Of a stretch of 64,000 nucleotides of DNA, positions 1-8,190 are shown one piece after another. The DNA lies in assembly GCF_027706845.1 (NCBI RefSeq), contig NZ_JAQGCZ010000005.1, forward strand, positions 62,001 through 126,000, written 5' to 3'. Position 1 is the first letter of the stretch. Each line of letters starts with the position of its first letter. The notes under the pieces were generated by a model, which was given only the letters and a program-made list of their open reading frames with translations, did not search any database and was not told the DNA's origin. This DNA is from Mycolicibacterium sp. BiH015 (GTDB lineage Bacteria; Actinomycetota; Actinomycetes; Mycobacteriales; Mycobacteriaceae). The translations under genes and the position numbers were made by a program.

Positions 1-2
1 AG

Positions 3-404
3 CTGAAGGTCGGTGACGAGCTCGCGGTGCATCATGCCCGGCTCTCCCGCGGCGACCTGGTGAATTACGCCGGCGTGGCCGGCGACGCAAACCCGATCCA
101 CTGGGATGAGGACATCGCCAAGCTGGCCGGGCTGCCGGACGTGATCGCCCACGGCATGCTGACCATGGGGCTGGGAGCCGGATTCGCGTCGGCATGGTCG
201 GGTGATCCGGGTGCCGTCACCCGGTACACGATCCGACTGTCGCAGCCGGCGATCGTGCCGGCCAAGGAAGGCGCCGACATCGAGTACAGCGGCAAGATCA
301 AGTCGCTGGACCCCGAGACGCGTTCGGGCGTCGTCCTGGTCGGAGCCAAGTCGGGCGGCAAGAAGATCTTCGGCCTGGCGACGCTGAACATCCGCTTCCG
401 CTAG
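3..404 (+). CDS. MaoC/HadB-type (3R)-hydroxyacyl dehydratase, 5' end outside window
   Basis: The frame is open to the left edge, so only the C-terminal hot-dog domain (about 133 residues) is visible. It carries the hydratase-2 signature AGVAGDANPIHWDEDIA with the catalytic Asp and His, then IAHGMLTMG. It closely resembles mycobacterial HadB, the catalytic subunit of the FAS-II dehydratase that makes mycolic acid precursors. In some mycobacteria the HadA- and HadB-like halves are fused in one chain; the missing N-terminal part may be such a HadA half, but this cannot be seen. The GT87 gene follows after six bases. A GTG at 27 would give a truncated domain and is not the real start. Confidence 0.85.
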   Translation: MKVGDELAVHHARLSRGDLVNYAGVAGDANPIHWDEDIAKLAGLPDVIAHGMLTMGLGAGFASAWSGDPGAVTRYTIRLSQPAIVPAKEGADIEYSGKIKSLDPETRSGVVLVGAKSGGKKIFGLATLNIRFR

Positions 405-410
405 TCGACC

Positions 411-1622
411 GTGAGCAGGCCCGCGCTCGCCATCCTGGTGTCGTGGGCCGTGTTGTCGGTGGTGCTGGCGCTGACCACAATCAACCCCACGGCGAACTGG
501 GGCCTGTTCGACGGCGGCGTCGATCTCGACGTGTACCGCAAGGGCGCCTGGCATGTGTTGTCCGGGCTCCCGCTCTACGAGATGCCGGTCGACAAGGTGC
601 TCTTCTACACCTACACCCCGTTCTCCGCGATCGTGTTCGTGCCGCTCGACATGCTGCCTGTGGTGGCCGACCGGCACTACTGGCTGGCGGTCAACATCGT
701 GGTGCTGGCGGCAGCCATCGTCGCGAGCTGGCGGCTGCTCGGCTACCGTGTGACGTGGCGGTTGGCCGGAGTCTCGGCGCTCATGGCGTTGGGGTGCGTG
801 TTCCTCGAGCCCGTCCGCACGGGTTTGTTCTTCGGCCAGATCAACCTGGTGCTCATGCTTCTCGTTCTGTCCGACGCGGCAGGCATGCAGCGCAGTCGTC
901 TCGCGGGAATCGGCACCGGCATCGCGGCAGGCATCAAACTCACGCCCGCCTACTTCGTCCTCTATTTCCTTGCCCTGCGCCAGTGGCGGGTGGCCGCAGT
1001 CGCCGTCGGGGCGCTTGCGTCCACGGTCGCACTGGGATGGCTTGTGCTGCCCGAGGATTCGCGGAAGTACTGGACCGGCACATTCGTACGCTCCGAGCGC
1101 GTCGGCGACCGGTTGGGGCACCCGTCGAACCAGTCGCTACGCGGCGCCATGGCACGGGTCATGGGTGCGGAGCCACCTATCTGGCTGTGGTTGACGATCG
1201 CGATTGTCGTTGCAGTGCTGAGTCTTTGGATTGCGGTGCGGCTGTACCGGAGCCAAGAGCGTCTGCTGTCGGTGACACTGGTCGGCCTGACGGCGGCCGT
1301 GGTGTCACCGTTTTCGTGGACGCACCACTGGGTGTGGGTGGTGCCGCTGTTGGTGTGGCTGGTCGACCGCGCGCTGAGGTCGTGGCGGTGGTGGCTGATA
1401 CCGGCCGCCCTGTTCGTCGTGCTGGGGGCGTGGCCGTACCGGTACCCGCGCCTGAAAGATCCGCGCATCGGCTTCTATCTGTTCCCGCACGACCATCCCC
1501 TGGAGGTTGTGCAGGTGAACATGTACGTGAGTTTGTACGTGGTGCTGCTGGTCGGCGCCGGGATACTCGCGTTCAGGTCTCGGCAACCAGTTCGACCACG
1601 ACCGCCGAGCGTGCTCCGGTAG
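411..1622 (+). CDS. GT87 (DUF2029) polytopic mannosyltransferase-like protein
   Basis: A 403-residue membrane protein with about ten hydrophobic segments. Near the N-terminus it has the GT87 signature: acidic DLDVYRKGAWHVL in the first outer loop, then GLPLYE and TYTPFSAIVFVPL. Mycobacterial members transfer mannose from polyprenyl-phosphate-mannose to lipomannan, lipoarabinomannan or PIMs on the outer face of the membrane (Rv2181 and PimE are examples). The exact acceptor here is unknown. It starts with GTG six bases after the dehydratase stop, so the two may be co-transcribed. Confidence 0.8.
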   Translation: MSRPALAILVSWAVLSVVLALTTINPTANWGLFDGGVDLDVYRKGAWHVLSGLPLYEMPVDKVLFYTYTPFSAIVFVPLDMLPVVADRHYWLAVNIVVLAAAIVASWRLLGYRVTWRLAGVSALMALGCVFLEPVRTGLFFGQINLVLMLLVLSDAAGMQRSRLAGIGTGIAAGIKLTPAYFVLYFLALRQWRVAAVAVGALASTVALGWLVLPEDSRKYWTGTFVRSERVGDRLGHPSNQSLRGAMARVMGAEPPIWLWLTIAIVVAVLSLWIAVRLYRSQERLLSVTLVGLTAAVVSPFSWTHHWVWVVPLLVWLVDRALRSWRWWLIPAALFVVLGAWPYRYPRLKDPRIGFYLFPHDHPLEVVQVNMYVSLYVVLLVGAGILAFRSRQPVRPRPPSVLR

Positions 1623-1648
1623 TACGTCGCGGAGTCCGCGGTGATGGT

Positions 1649-1660
1649 GCAATCGGTTGC
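1649..1660. promoter_or_regulatory. LacI-type operator-like palindrome, convergent position
   Basis: GCAATCGGTTGC differs by one base from the perfect palindrome found at 9773 and 14105. It lies in the 51-base gap between the 3' ends of the GT87 gene and the LacI gene, so it follows no promoter. It may be an auxiliary site for looping, or chance. Confidence 0.35.
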
Positions 1661-1673
1661 AACACTGCCGCTG

Positions 1674-2738
1674 TCAAACCTGAGGCGCGGGCCCGGTCGA
1701 CGACCTGACAGACAACGTCAACGGCAGCAACAGCGACCGTGGGTGCCGGCCGGGATCGTTGAGCACCTCGAGAAGCAGGCGTGCCGCCTCGGCACCGATG
1801 TCGTACTGCGGGATGCGCACGCTCGTCATCGGCGGCGACACCTTGTCCATGAACGGCATGTCGTTGAACCCGACCACGCTCACGTCCTCGGGGCAGCGCA
1901 GCCCCCGCTCGGACAGCGCGTCATACACGCCGAGAGCGAGCAGGTCGTTTCCGGCCAGCACCGCGGTGAACTCCGGACCGGAATCCAAGAGGGTCCGCAT
2001 GGCTTTGGCACCAGCCTCCTCGCTCCACGCCTCGCAGATGACCGTGCGACCCTTCTCGGCGGGCAGGTGGAGATCCTCCAGGTTGGAGATGAAGGCACGA
2101 CGCCGGTTCACACCGGTCGAGAGATCCTGTGGGCCCGCGAGGTGCACGATCTTGGTGTGCCCCAGCCCGACGAGATGCTGCATCGCCATGGCCACCCCCG
2201 CCGCGTCGTCGGAGGTGACCGACGGAATGTCGGCAGATGCACTGCGGCGGTTCACCAGCACCATCGGTGTCGAGGCCGCCGCGAGGTCGTCCAGCAGCGG
2301 GTGCTTGAGGTGGGCGGTCGCAAACACGAAGCCCTCGACGTTGCGTTGCCGGAACGAATCGACCGCGGCCTTCTCGACGTCCGGCCGGTTGTCGGTGTTG
2401 ACGATCCAGGCGCTGTAGCCGACCGAGCGCAACACGTCCTCAACCCCACGGACGATGGGAGGGAAGAGCGGATTGGTCAGATCCGGGATCACCAGGCCGA
2501 TGGTCGCCGACCGAGATGTCTTGAGGCTGCGCGCAATCGGGTTGGGCGAGTAGCCCATCTCGGCCGCAACCTTTTTGATCCTGGCGGCCGTCTCCGCGTT
2601 GACCAGGCTCTCGGTCTGCTCGTTCAACGCACGCGACGCGGTCGCCGGATGGACGCCCGCCATCACCGCAACCTCGCGAAGCGTCGCCCTCTGCACGTTC
2701 TCCCCCTCCGCTGCAATCGCCTGCAACTGTTGTCCCAT
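1674..2738 (-). CDS. LacI/GalR-family transcriptional regulator
   Basis: About 354 residues. The N-terminal helix-turn-helix reads TLREVAVMAGVHPATASRALN. The hinge region (YSPNPIARSLKTSRSATIG) precedes a periplasmic-binding-protein-like sugar-sensor fold typical of the family (IGLVIPDLTNPLFPPIV; GFNDMPFMD). The ATG at 2738 is preceded by GAGG with eight-base spacing; a TTG at 2765 is possible but weaker. It is divergent from the importer operon. Four palindromes with the central CG typical of LacI-family operators lie at promoters in the next 13 kb, so it is the obvious candidate local regulator, probably a repressor released by the imported compound or a metabolite. A poor match at 2713-2724, inside its own first codons, might allow weak autoregulation. 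Confidence 0.9.
   Translation of the reverse strand: MGQQLQAIAAEGENVQRATLREVAVMAGVHPATASRALNEQTESLVNAETAARIKKVAAEMGYSPNPIARSLKTSRSATIGLVIPDLTNPLFPPIVRGVEDVLRSVGYSAWIVNTDNRPDVEKAAVDSFRQRNVEGFVFATAHLKHPLLDDLAAASTPMVLVNRRSASADIPSVTSDDAAGVAMAMQHLVGLGHTKIVHLAGPQDLSTGVNRRRAFISNLEDLHLPAEKGRTVICEAWSEEAGAKAMRTLLDSGPEFTAVLAGNDLLALGVYDALSERGLRCPEDVSVVGFNDMPFMDKVSPPMTSVRIPQYDIGAEAARLLLEVLNDPGRHPRSLLLPLTLSVRSSTGPAPQV
2713..2724. promoter_or_regulatory. weak LacI operator-like site in the start of lacI-type gene
   Basis: GCAATCGCCTGC matches 10 of 12 positions of the shared palindrome. It lies in the first codons of the regulator gene. It could be an autoregulatory site, but two mismatches in one half make it doubtful. 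Confidence 0.2.
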
Positions 2739-2870
2739 GATGGAGTCCTCAGAGGTTACGTGCAATAAAACCCCTCATTCACGTATGACACGGGCGCCAT
2801 GCGATTAACACTGCCTGTGTCGCGGCGCCACCGTCGGCGTGGTGCTGTGAGGTGAATCTCGACAACGCCA

Positions 2871-2900
2871 TTGACATGACCCACGTCACATCGCAGGATA
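2871..2900 (+). promoter_or_regulatory. predicted sigma-A-type promoter of the importer operon
   Basis: TTGACA at 2871-2876 is followed 17 bases later by CAGGAT at 2894-2899 (or 18 bases to AGGATA). The predicted start near 2906 falls inside the operator at 2902-2913, as expected for repression by a LacI-type protein. Confidence 0.6.
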
Positions 2901-2901
2901 A

Positions 2902-2913
2902 GCAAACGATTGC
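2902..2913. promoter_or_regulatory. LacI-family operator in front of the importer operon
   Basis: GCAAACGATTGC is a palindrome (one mismatched pair) with the central CG step typical of LacI/GalR operators. It directly follows the predicted -10 box and overlaps the expected transcription start. The same sequence occurs at 15890. Confidence 0.7.
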
Positions 2914-2951
2914 AGAACCACGCCGTCCTGAGACGAAGGTTGAGCACGCCC

Positions 2952-3821
2952 ATGAGCCAGGTTTTTCCCTCGGCCACCCACGACCCGCGAACGCACACCG
3001 CCCGCTCGGACGCCTCGGAAAACCCGCTGATCGAGGTCCGTGGAGTGTCCGCCGGATATGAGAACAAACGGCAGAAGACCCGGCTCATCGCACTTCGCGA
3101 CGTGGAGTTGGACGTGTTCCGAGGAGAGTTCATCGCGATCGTCGGCCCGTCGGGGTGCGGTAAGACCACGCTGATCAACATGATCGCCGGCTTCATGAAG
3201 CCGCTGCAAGGAACGATCCGCGTCGACGGGAAGATCGTCAGCGGCCCCGGTCCGGATCGGACGATGGTGTTCCAGGATTACGCGGTGCTGCCCTGGCGCA
3301 CAGTCTTCAGCAACGTGAAGTTTGCTCTGGAGAACCGGCACCCGCGTCCATCCAAGGCCGCGATGGCCGAACGTATCGGCCGCGCCCTGGAGCTGGTCAG
3401 CCTGACCGGTTTCGAGAAGTCCTATCCATACGAGCTCTCCGGCGGCATGCGCCAAAGAGTCGGTATTGCACGGGCTTTGGTGTCCGACCCGGAAATCCTG
3501 CTGATGGACGAACCGTTCGGAGCGGTGGACGCCATGACCCGCGAGGCCATGCAGGCCGAGTTCGAGAAGATCATCGCCGAGACCGGGCAGACCGTCGTGT
3601 TCATCACTCACTCCATCGACGAGGCGCTCACGCTGGCCGACCGGGTGGTGATGGTGTCCCACCGGCCGGGTCGGGTCAAGGAGATCATCGACGTCGACCT
3701 GCCGCGATCGCGTTTCGATGAGGGTGTCAAGCGCAGCGAACGCTTCGGCGAATTGCGCCAGTACATCTGGGGCGAGCTCCAGGCCGAGGCGCTCGGTGCG
3801 AAAGCCGGAGGAGAGCAATGA
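2952..3821 (+). CDS. ABC importer ATPase, taurine/nitrate/sulfonate type
   Basis: 289 residues from the ATG at 2952. All nucleotide-binding motifs are intact: Walker A GPSGCGKTT, Q-loop FQDYAVLPW, signature LSGGMRQRVGIARAL, Walker B ILLMDEPFGAVDAMT and switch His in FITHS. The sequence belongs to the TauB/SsuB/NrtD group. An upstream in-frame TTG at 2910 would lie inside the operator, so it was not chosen. It overlaps the permease gene by ATGA. It powers uptake of the ligand bound by the lipoprotein at 4710; the substrate is unknown. Confidence 0.92.
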   Translation: MSQVFPSATHDPRTHTARSDASENPLIEVRGVSAGYENKRQKTRLIALRDVELDVFRGEFIAIVGPSGCGKTTLINMIAGFMKPLQGTIRVDGKIVSGPGPDRTMVFQDYAVLPWRTVFSNVKFALENRHPRPSKAAMAERIGRALELVSLTGFEKSYPYELSGGMRQRVGIARALVSDPEILLMDEPFGAVDAMTREAMQAEFEKIIAETGQTVVFITHSIDEALTLADRVVMVSHRPGRVKEIIDVDLPRSRFDEGVKRSERFGELRQYIWGELQAEALGAKAGGEQ

Positions 3822-4663
3822 GTTCGGGCACACTGTCGTCGCCCTCGACGACCCCTACGTCTTCGGCTGTCACCGAGACGATCACGCGAAGCTTCTGGTC
3901 CCGGTTCCGCAGCCCCATCATCACGGTGATCAACCTGACGCTGTTCTTCACCGCGTGGCAGCTTCTGGCGCTGACGGAAGTCATCAATCCGCTGTTCTTC
4001 CCCAAGGCCACGGACATGTTCGCGGCGATCTACCACGGCTTCGCCGATGGCGTCATCTGGCCGCAGCTGGTCCACAGTGTCCGTAACTTCACGGTCGGCC
4101 TGCTGATCGCCGGCGCGATCGGCATCCCGCTCGGGCTCCTGATGGGCGGCGTCCGCATCATCGACCTGATCCTGAGCCCCTACGTGTGGGCGATGACTGC
4201 CTTGCCGCGCGTCGCGCTCATTCCATTGCTCATCTTGATCCTCGGCTTCGGAAACTCCATGCAGCTCACCATCATCGTGCTGTCCGCGGTGTTCCCGATG
4301 ATGGTCAACTGCATGGAAGGGGTGAAGACGGTCGACCCGTCCCTGGTGCGGGCCGGGCAAATCTTCGGGGCCAACCAGGCGCAGCTCTACGCGAAGGTCA
4401 TCCTGCCGTTCACCCTTCCGTTCGTCATCAGCGGCATCAACCAGGGCATCGCGCGCGGTCTGGTCGGCATGCTCATCGGTGAGCTACTGGGCGGCGGCGG
4501 CAAGGGCCTCGGATTCCTGCTGGACCGCGCCGGCGACCAGTTCGATGCGCCGATGATGTACGGCACCCTGCTCATTCTGGCGATCATGTCGGTAGGCCTC
4601 GTGCAGGGCACCCGCTGGGTGGAACGCAGGGCAGCGCCCTGGCGGAACTTCGCAGTCGCCTGA
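3818..4663 (+). CDS. ABC importer permease, TauC/SsuC type
   Basis: 281 residues with about six membrane segments and a BPD_transp_1 fold. The EAA-type cytoplasmic loop lies around RGLVGMLIGELLGGGGKGLG. The start ATG overlaps the ATPase stop (ATGA) and has GGAG just upstream. One permease gene suggests a homodimeric channel working with the ATPase and lipoprotein of the same operon. Confidence 0.9.
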   Translation: MSSGTLSSPSTTPTSSAVTETITRSFWSRFRSPIITVINLTLFFTAWQLLALTEVINPLFFPKATDMFAAIYHGFADGVIWPQLVHSVRNFTVGLLIAGAIGIPLGLLMGGVRIIDLILSPYVWAMTALPRVALIPLLILILGFGNSMQLTIIVLSAVFPMMVNCMEGVKTVDPSLVRAGQIFGANQAQLYAKVILPFTLPFVISGINQGIARGLVGMLIGELLGGGGKGLGFLLDRAGDQFDAPMMYGTLLILAIMSVGLVQGTRWVERRAAPWRNFAVA

Positions 4664-4709
4664 TCGGCTCCCTCAGTCATACAACGATGTACACGACAAG
4701 GAGAAGTGC

Positions 4710-5807
4710 ATGAAAAGCAAACGATTGTTATCGCTGTTCGGCATAGGCGTGGCCGTGGCGACCATGCTCAGCGGCTGCGGTAGCAACGAATCCTCAAGCG
4801 GCGAGGGAAGTTCGGCTGCCGCGATGCCGACCAGCGAAGCCGAGATCAACGGCGACATCGACACCTCGAAGGTGAAGAAGAAGATCGTCGTCGCGGTCGA
4901 CAATCCGTACTACCTGTTCCATCACGACGTGCTGGTCGCCCAGGACAAGGGCTACTTCTCCGAGGTCGGCATCGACGAGGTCGAGATCGTGACGGTTGAG
5001 GACCCGCTGCCCGCGCTGATCGGCGGCTCCGTCGACTTCGCGCTGTACGACACCGACACCACGATCGCAGCAGCCGCCAAGTCCAAGTCCGGCGTGCGTT
5101 ATCTGTCGGTCTATCTCGGCGGCGAGGCCAACATCCTGGGTGTGCGGGAAGGGATCGAGAACGCCGAGGACCTCAAGGGAACGACGATCACCGGCGGCCA
5201 GTTCGGCAGCCGCAACGACTTCCTGATCCGGAAGCTGTTGACCGACAACGGTATCAATCCCGACACCGACGTCACACTCGTGAGTACCGGCGGGCAGTCC
5301 AACGAGCGACTGCAGTCGGTGATCGCGGGCACCGTCGACGGCGCGAGCCTGCAGCTTCGCCACCGGGCCCTGCTGGAGGCCGAGGGCGGCAAGTTCCTGT
5401 TCGAGGAGCTGGGGCAGGTCCCGCAGAACGGCTGGTCGGCCAACAAGATCCTGACCGAGAGCCCCGAGACCGCGGCCGCCTTCCTGGTGGCGACGCTCAA
5501 GGCGCGCCAATTCATCACCGACGTGAACAACAAGGATGCCGTACTGGACCTCATGGCCAGCAAGGGTTTCGAGCTTCCGCAGGAGTACCGCGACGCGTAC
5601 GCCGCCGAGCAGGCCCCCGACTACCACACCTCCGACGGTGGTTTCGATGTCTCCGACATGAACCAGTTCATCGACGAGCAGATCGAGCTGAAGGTCATCC
5701 CGCCAGGCACCAACTGGCGTGAGTACGTCGACCTGATCCCGCTGTGGCGCGCGCAGAAGAACCTCGGCCTTCCTCTGCGGCCGGCGCTCTCGGAAATGGA
5801 CCAGTGA
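4710..5807 (+). CDS. substrate-binding lipoprotein, NMT1/TauA-like
   Basis: 365 residues. A lipoprotein signal ends in LSGC, followed by a Ser/Gly-rich linker and a periplasmic-binding fold of the NMT1/THI5/SsuA group (KKKIVVAVDNPYYLFHHDVLVAQDKGYFSEVG; ALIGGSVDFALYDTDT). AAGGAG stands seven bases before the ATG. Members bind small anionic or heterocyclic ligands such as sulfonates, nitrate, pyrimidines and phthalate-like acids. It shares the operon with ATPase and permease, and its stop overlaps the next start (GTGA). Codons 3-7 happen to contain a near match to the LacI operator. Confidence 0.9.
   Translation: MKSKRLLSLFGIGVAVATMLSGCGSNESSSGEGSSAAAMPTSEAEINGDIDTSKVKKKIVVAVDNPYYLFHHDVLVAQDKGYFSEVGIDEVEIVTVEDPLPALIGGSVDFALYDTDTTIAAAAKSKSGVRYLSVYLGGEANILGVREGIENAEDLKGTTITGGQFGSRNDFLIRKLLTDNGINPDTDVTLVSTGGQSNERLQSVIAGTVDGASLQLRHRALLEAEGGKFLFEELGQVPQNGWSANKILTESPETAAAFLVATLKARQFITDVNNKDAVLDLMASKGFELPQEYRDAYAAEQAPDYHTSDGGFDVSDMNQFIDEQIELKVIPPGTNWREYVDLIPLWRAQKNLGLPLRPALSEMDQ
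4717..4728. promoter_or_regulatory. LacI operator-like match inside lipoprotein codons
   Basis: GCAAACGATTGT differs by one base from the operators at 2902 and 15890. It encodes the Lys/Arg/Leu start of the lipoprotein signal peptide, so it may be chance or an internal auxiliary operator. Confidence 0.3.
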
Positions 5808-6988
5808 CGACAGAAACTGCTTCTGCGTACGGGGTTCGGCTCATCGGCCAGCACGACCTGGCCGGCCGCGGCGACGGCATGCAGGTGATGCGTCACGGTG
5901 ACGCCCTGTATGTCGGACACGCGGGGACAACCGGAGCGGGCACGTCGATTCTCGACGTGTCCGCGCCGGACCGTCCCCAGCTGGTCGCGCAGTGGGACGC
6001 GCCTGCCAACACCCACACCCACAAGGTGCAGATCGCCGACGGTCTTCTGCTCGTCAACCACGAGCGGTTCCCGTACCGGCCCAAGAAGCCGCTGGGGCCG
6101 CACTCCGCCGGTGTGGCGATCTACCGCCTCGAGGAGCCCTTCGCGCCGGAGCAGATCTCGTTCTGGGAATCCGGCGGCAAGGGTGTGCACCGCATCGTGT
6201 GGGAAGGCGGCCGCTATGCCCACATGTCAGGCGTACCTGACGGCTTCACCGATCGCATCTGGCTGACGATCGACCTCGACGACCCGGTGAATCCACAACT
6301 TGCCGCGCGCTGGTGGTGGCCCGGGCAGTGGACCGGCGGCGGAGAGACCGTCGACTGGCCCATCGGTCACCGGGTCGCCGCGCACCACGGCCTGGCCGAG
6401 GGAAACTACACCTACCTCGGTTATGACGACGCCAATTTGGTCGTGCTCGACACGACCAATCCGCTCTCCCCTCGCGAGGTGTCGCGGCTGGCGTGGACGG
6501 GTGGCGCGACGCACACGTGCATGCCGTTGCACGGTCGCGGTCTGCTGGTGGTCACCGACGAGCAGCAACACGACGGCCCGCATGGCGAGGAGCGCCGGAT
6601 CCACCTGATCGACATCGCCGACCCCACCCAACCCCGTTATCTGCGCACACTTCCCGCGCCCGACACATCGTTCGACGAGCTGCCCCAGCGTTACGGACCG
6701 CACAACCTGCATGAGAACCGGGACGCGTCGTACCGCAGCAATCGGGTCGTGTTCGCTACGTATTTCAGTGCGGGACTGCGTGTCTACGACCTCACCGACC
6801 CCCAGGATCCGCGCGAGATCGCGCACTGGGTCAGCGAGGCGCCCGCCGGATCGCCGGTACCGCAGGCCAACGACCTCTTCGTCGACGAACACCACCTGAT
6901 CTGGGTCACCGACCGCGGCACCGGCGGTGTCTTCTGCCTTGAGCCCGAGCCGGAGCTGGCGGCCCTGATGCAAGACGCAGCTTTGTGA
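5804..6988 (+). CDS. LVIVD-repeat beta-propeller protein, first copy
   Basis: 394 residues from a GTG overlapping the lipoprotein stop by four bases. It shows repeated LVIVD-like strands (TSILDVSAPDRPQLVAQW; LVVLDTTNPLSPREVSRL; IHLIDIADPTQPRYL; LRVYDLTDPQDPREIAHW) and histidine-rich turns (NTHTHKV, THTCMPLHG, GPHNLHEN). Such repeats form beta-propellers of poorly known function, and some may bind metal or act as enzymes. No signal peptide is visible, so it probably works in the cytoplasm on the imported compound. It is translationally coupled to both neighbours. Confidence 0.8.
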   Translation: MTTETASAYGVRLIGQHDLAGRGDGMQVMRHGDALYVGHAGTTGAGTSILDVSAPDRPQLVAQWDAPANTHTHKVQIADGLLLVNHERFPYRPKKPLGPHSAGVAIYRLEEPFAPEQISFWESGGKGVHRIVWEGGRYAHMSGVPDGFTDRIWLTIDLDDPVNPQLAARWWWPGQWTGGGETVDWPIGHRVAAHHGLAEGNYTYLGYDDANLVVLDTTNPLSPREVSRLAWTGGATHTCMPLHGRGLLVVTDEQQHDGPHGEERRIHLIDIADPTQPRYLRTLPAPDTSFDELPQRYGPHNLHENRDASYRSNRVVFATYFSAGLRVYDLTDPQDPREIAHWVSEAPAGSPVPQANDLFVDEHHLIWVTDRGTGGVFCLEPEPELAALMQDAAL

Positions 6989-8190
6989 GCGCACCCGATT
7001 TCACCTCCGCCGGAGTTGATTTCGTGGGGTACCACGATGCCGACGGAAAGCCGGTCTTCAAGCTGGCCCTGCAGGTGGTGGACGACCGCTGGTATCTCTA
7101 CGCCACTCACTTCTGGGAGCCACGGCTGTCGATCTTCGACGTGACGAATCCGGGTGAGCCGTTCCTGACGGGTGCCATCGAGGGCCCGGACCAGGCCGCG
7201 ACATGGCAGGTCCAGGTCGCCGACGGGCTGCTTGTGCAGGGCATGGAGCGCCGGCCTCCCGCCTGGGGCGGCGACCCAGCCGACACCTCCGACGAGGGCA
7301 TTCGCTTCTTCGACGTGCACGACCCCATCGCTCCGAAACTGTTGAGCCAGTGGCGAACCGGCGCCCACGGTGTGCATCGCAACCACTACACCGGCGGCCG
7401 GTACGTCCACGTCACGGCCAGCAGGCAAGGCTTCGACGGCAACATCTATGTCATCCTCGACGTCTCGGATCGCGCCCGCCCTCAGGAAGTGGCGATGTGG
7501 TTCCTTCCCGAGCAGTACACCTCTGCGGGACGGACGCCGTCGCGACGGATCTCCCTGCACGGGCCGCCCTACGTCCTCGGGGACCGCGCATACCTCAGCT
7601 ACGGGGCGGCGGGCGTTGTGATCCTGGACATCTCCGACATCGAGAATCCGATGCTGGTGTCGCGGCTCGACATCGGCGCGGCGTTCTCCAGTATGATCGC
7701 CATGCACAGCGTCGTTCCGCTACCGGCGCGAAACCTGTTGCTGGTCAACACCGAAGCCATCGCCGAGCGGCAGCAGGAGCCGTACAACTTCGCCGGCATC
7801 GTCGACGTTAGCGACGAGAGCAACCCGCGCCTGATTTCGCTGCTGCCCATCCCGGAACCCGCGCCGGGCGCGGAATACCCGAACTTCAGCACGCGCGGCG
7901 GTCGCTTCGGCCCGCACAATCAGCACCACCCCCAGGGCCCGGCGCTGTTCGCCGACGACAACCTGATGTTCATGACGTGGTTCAACGCGGGCCTGCGGGT
8001 CTACGACATCAGCGATGCCTACCTGCCCCGCGAAATCGCCTGGTATCTGCCGGAGGATCCCACCGAACGCCGGGGCCTGCTGCCGAAGACGTTGGTCACG
8101 CAGTCCGAGGACGTACTCGTCGATGCGCGCGGAAACATCTTCTTCTCCGACAAGAACCACGGGCTGCACGTGGTCAGGCTGAGCAACTAG
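6985..8190 (+). CDS. LVIVD-repeat beta-propeller protein, second copy
   Basis: 401 residues, GTG start overlapping the stop of the first copy (GTGA). It has the same repeat architecture (LSIFDVTNPGEPFLTGAI; IRFFDVHDPIAPKLLSQW; VVILDISDIENPMLVSRL; LRVYDISDAYLPREIAWY) and matching His-rich turns (GPHNQHHPQ). The two copies are diverged paralogues and could form a heteromeric enzyme or scaffold. Its TAG shares bases with the TAG of the convergent FAD oxidoreductase. Confidence 0.8.
   Translation: MSAPDFTSAGVDFVGYHDADGKPVFKLALQVVDDRWYLYATHFWEPRLSIFDVTNPGEPFLTGAIEGPDQAATWQVQVADGLLVQGMERRPPAWGGDPADTSDEGIRFFDVHDPIAPKLLSQWRTGAHGVHRNHYTGGRYVHVTASRQGFDGNIYVILDVSDRARPQEVAMWFLPEQYTSAGRTPSRRISLHGPPYVLGDRAYLSYGAAGVVILDISDIENPMLVSRLDIGAAFSSMIAMHSVVPLPARNLLLVNTEAIAERQQEPYNFAGIVDVSDESNPRLISLLPIPEPAPGAEYPNFSTRGGRFGPHNQHHPQGPALFADDNLMFMTWFNAGLRVYDISDAYLPREIAWYLPEDPTERRGLLPKTLVTQSEDVLVDARGNIFFSDKNHGLHVVRLSN

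Noticed and set aside
443..1708. A 421-codon frame overlapping the GT87 gene in another frame
   Set aside because: Arg/Ala-rich artificial product; the GT87 frame has membrane spans and family motifs.
1641..2768. A 375-codon open frame on the plus strand opposite the LacI gene
   Set aside because: Low-complexity Arg/His/Gly-rich product with no domain; it is a shadow of the GC-rich regulator gene, whose frame has clear LacI motifs.
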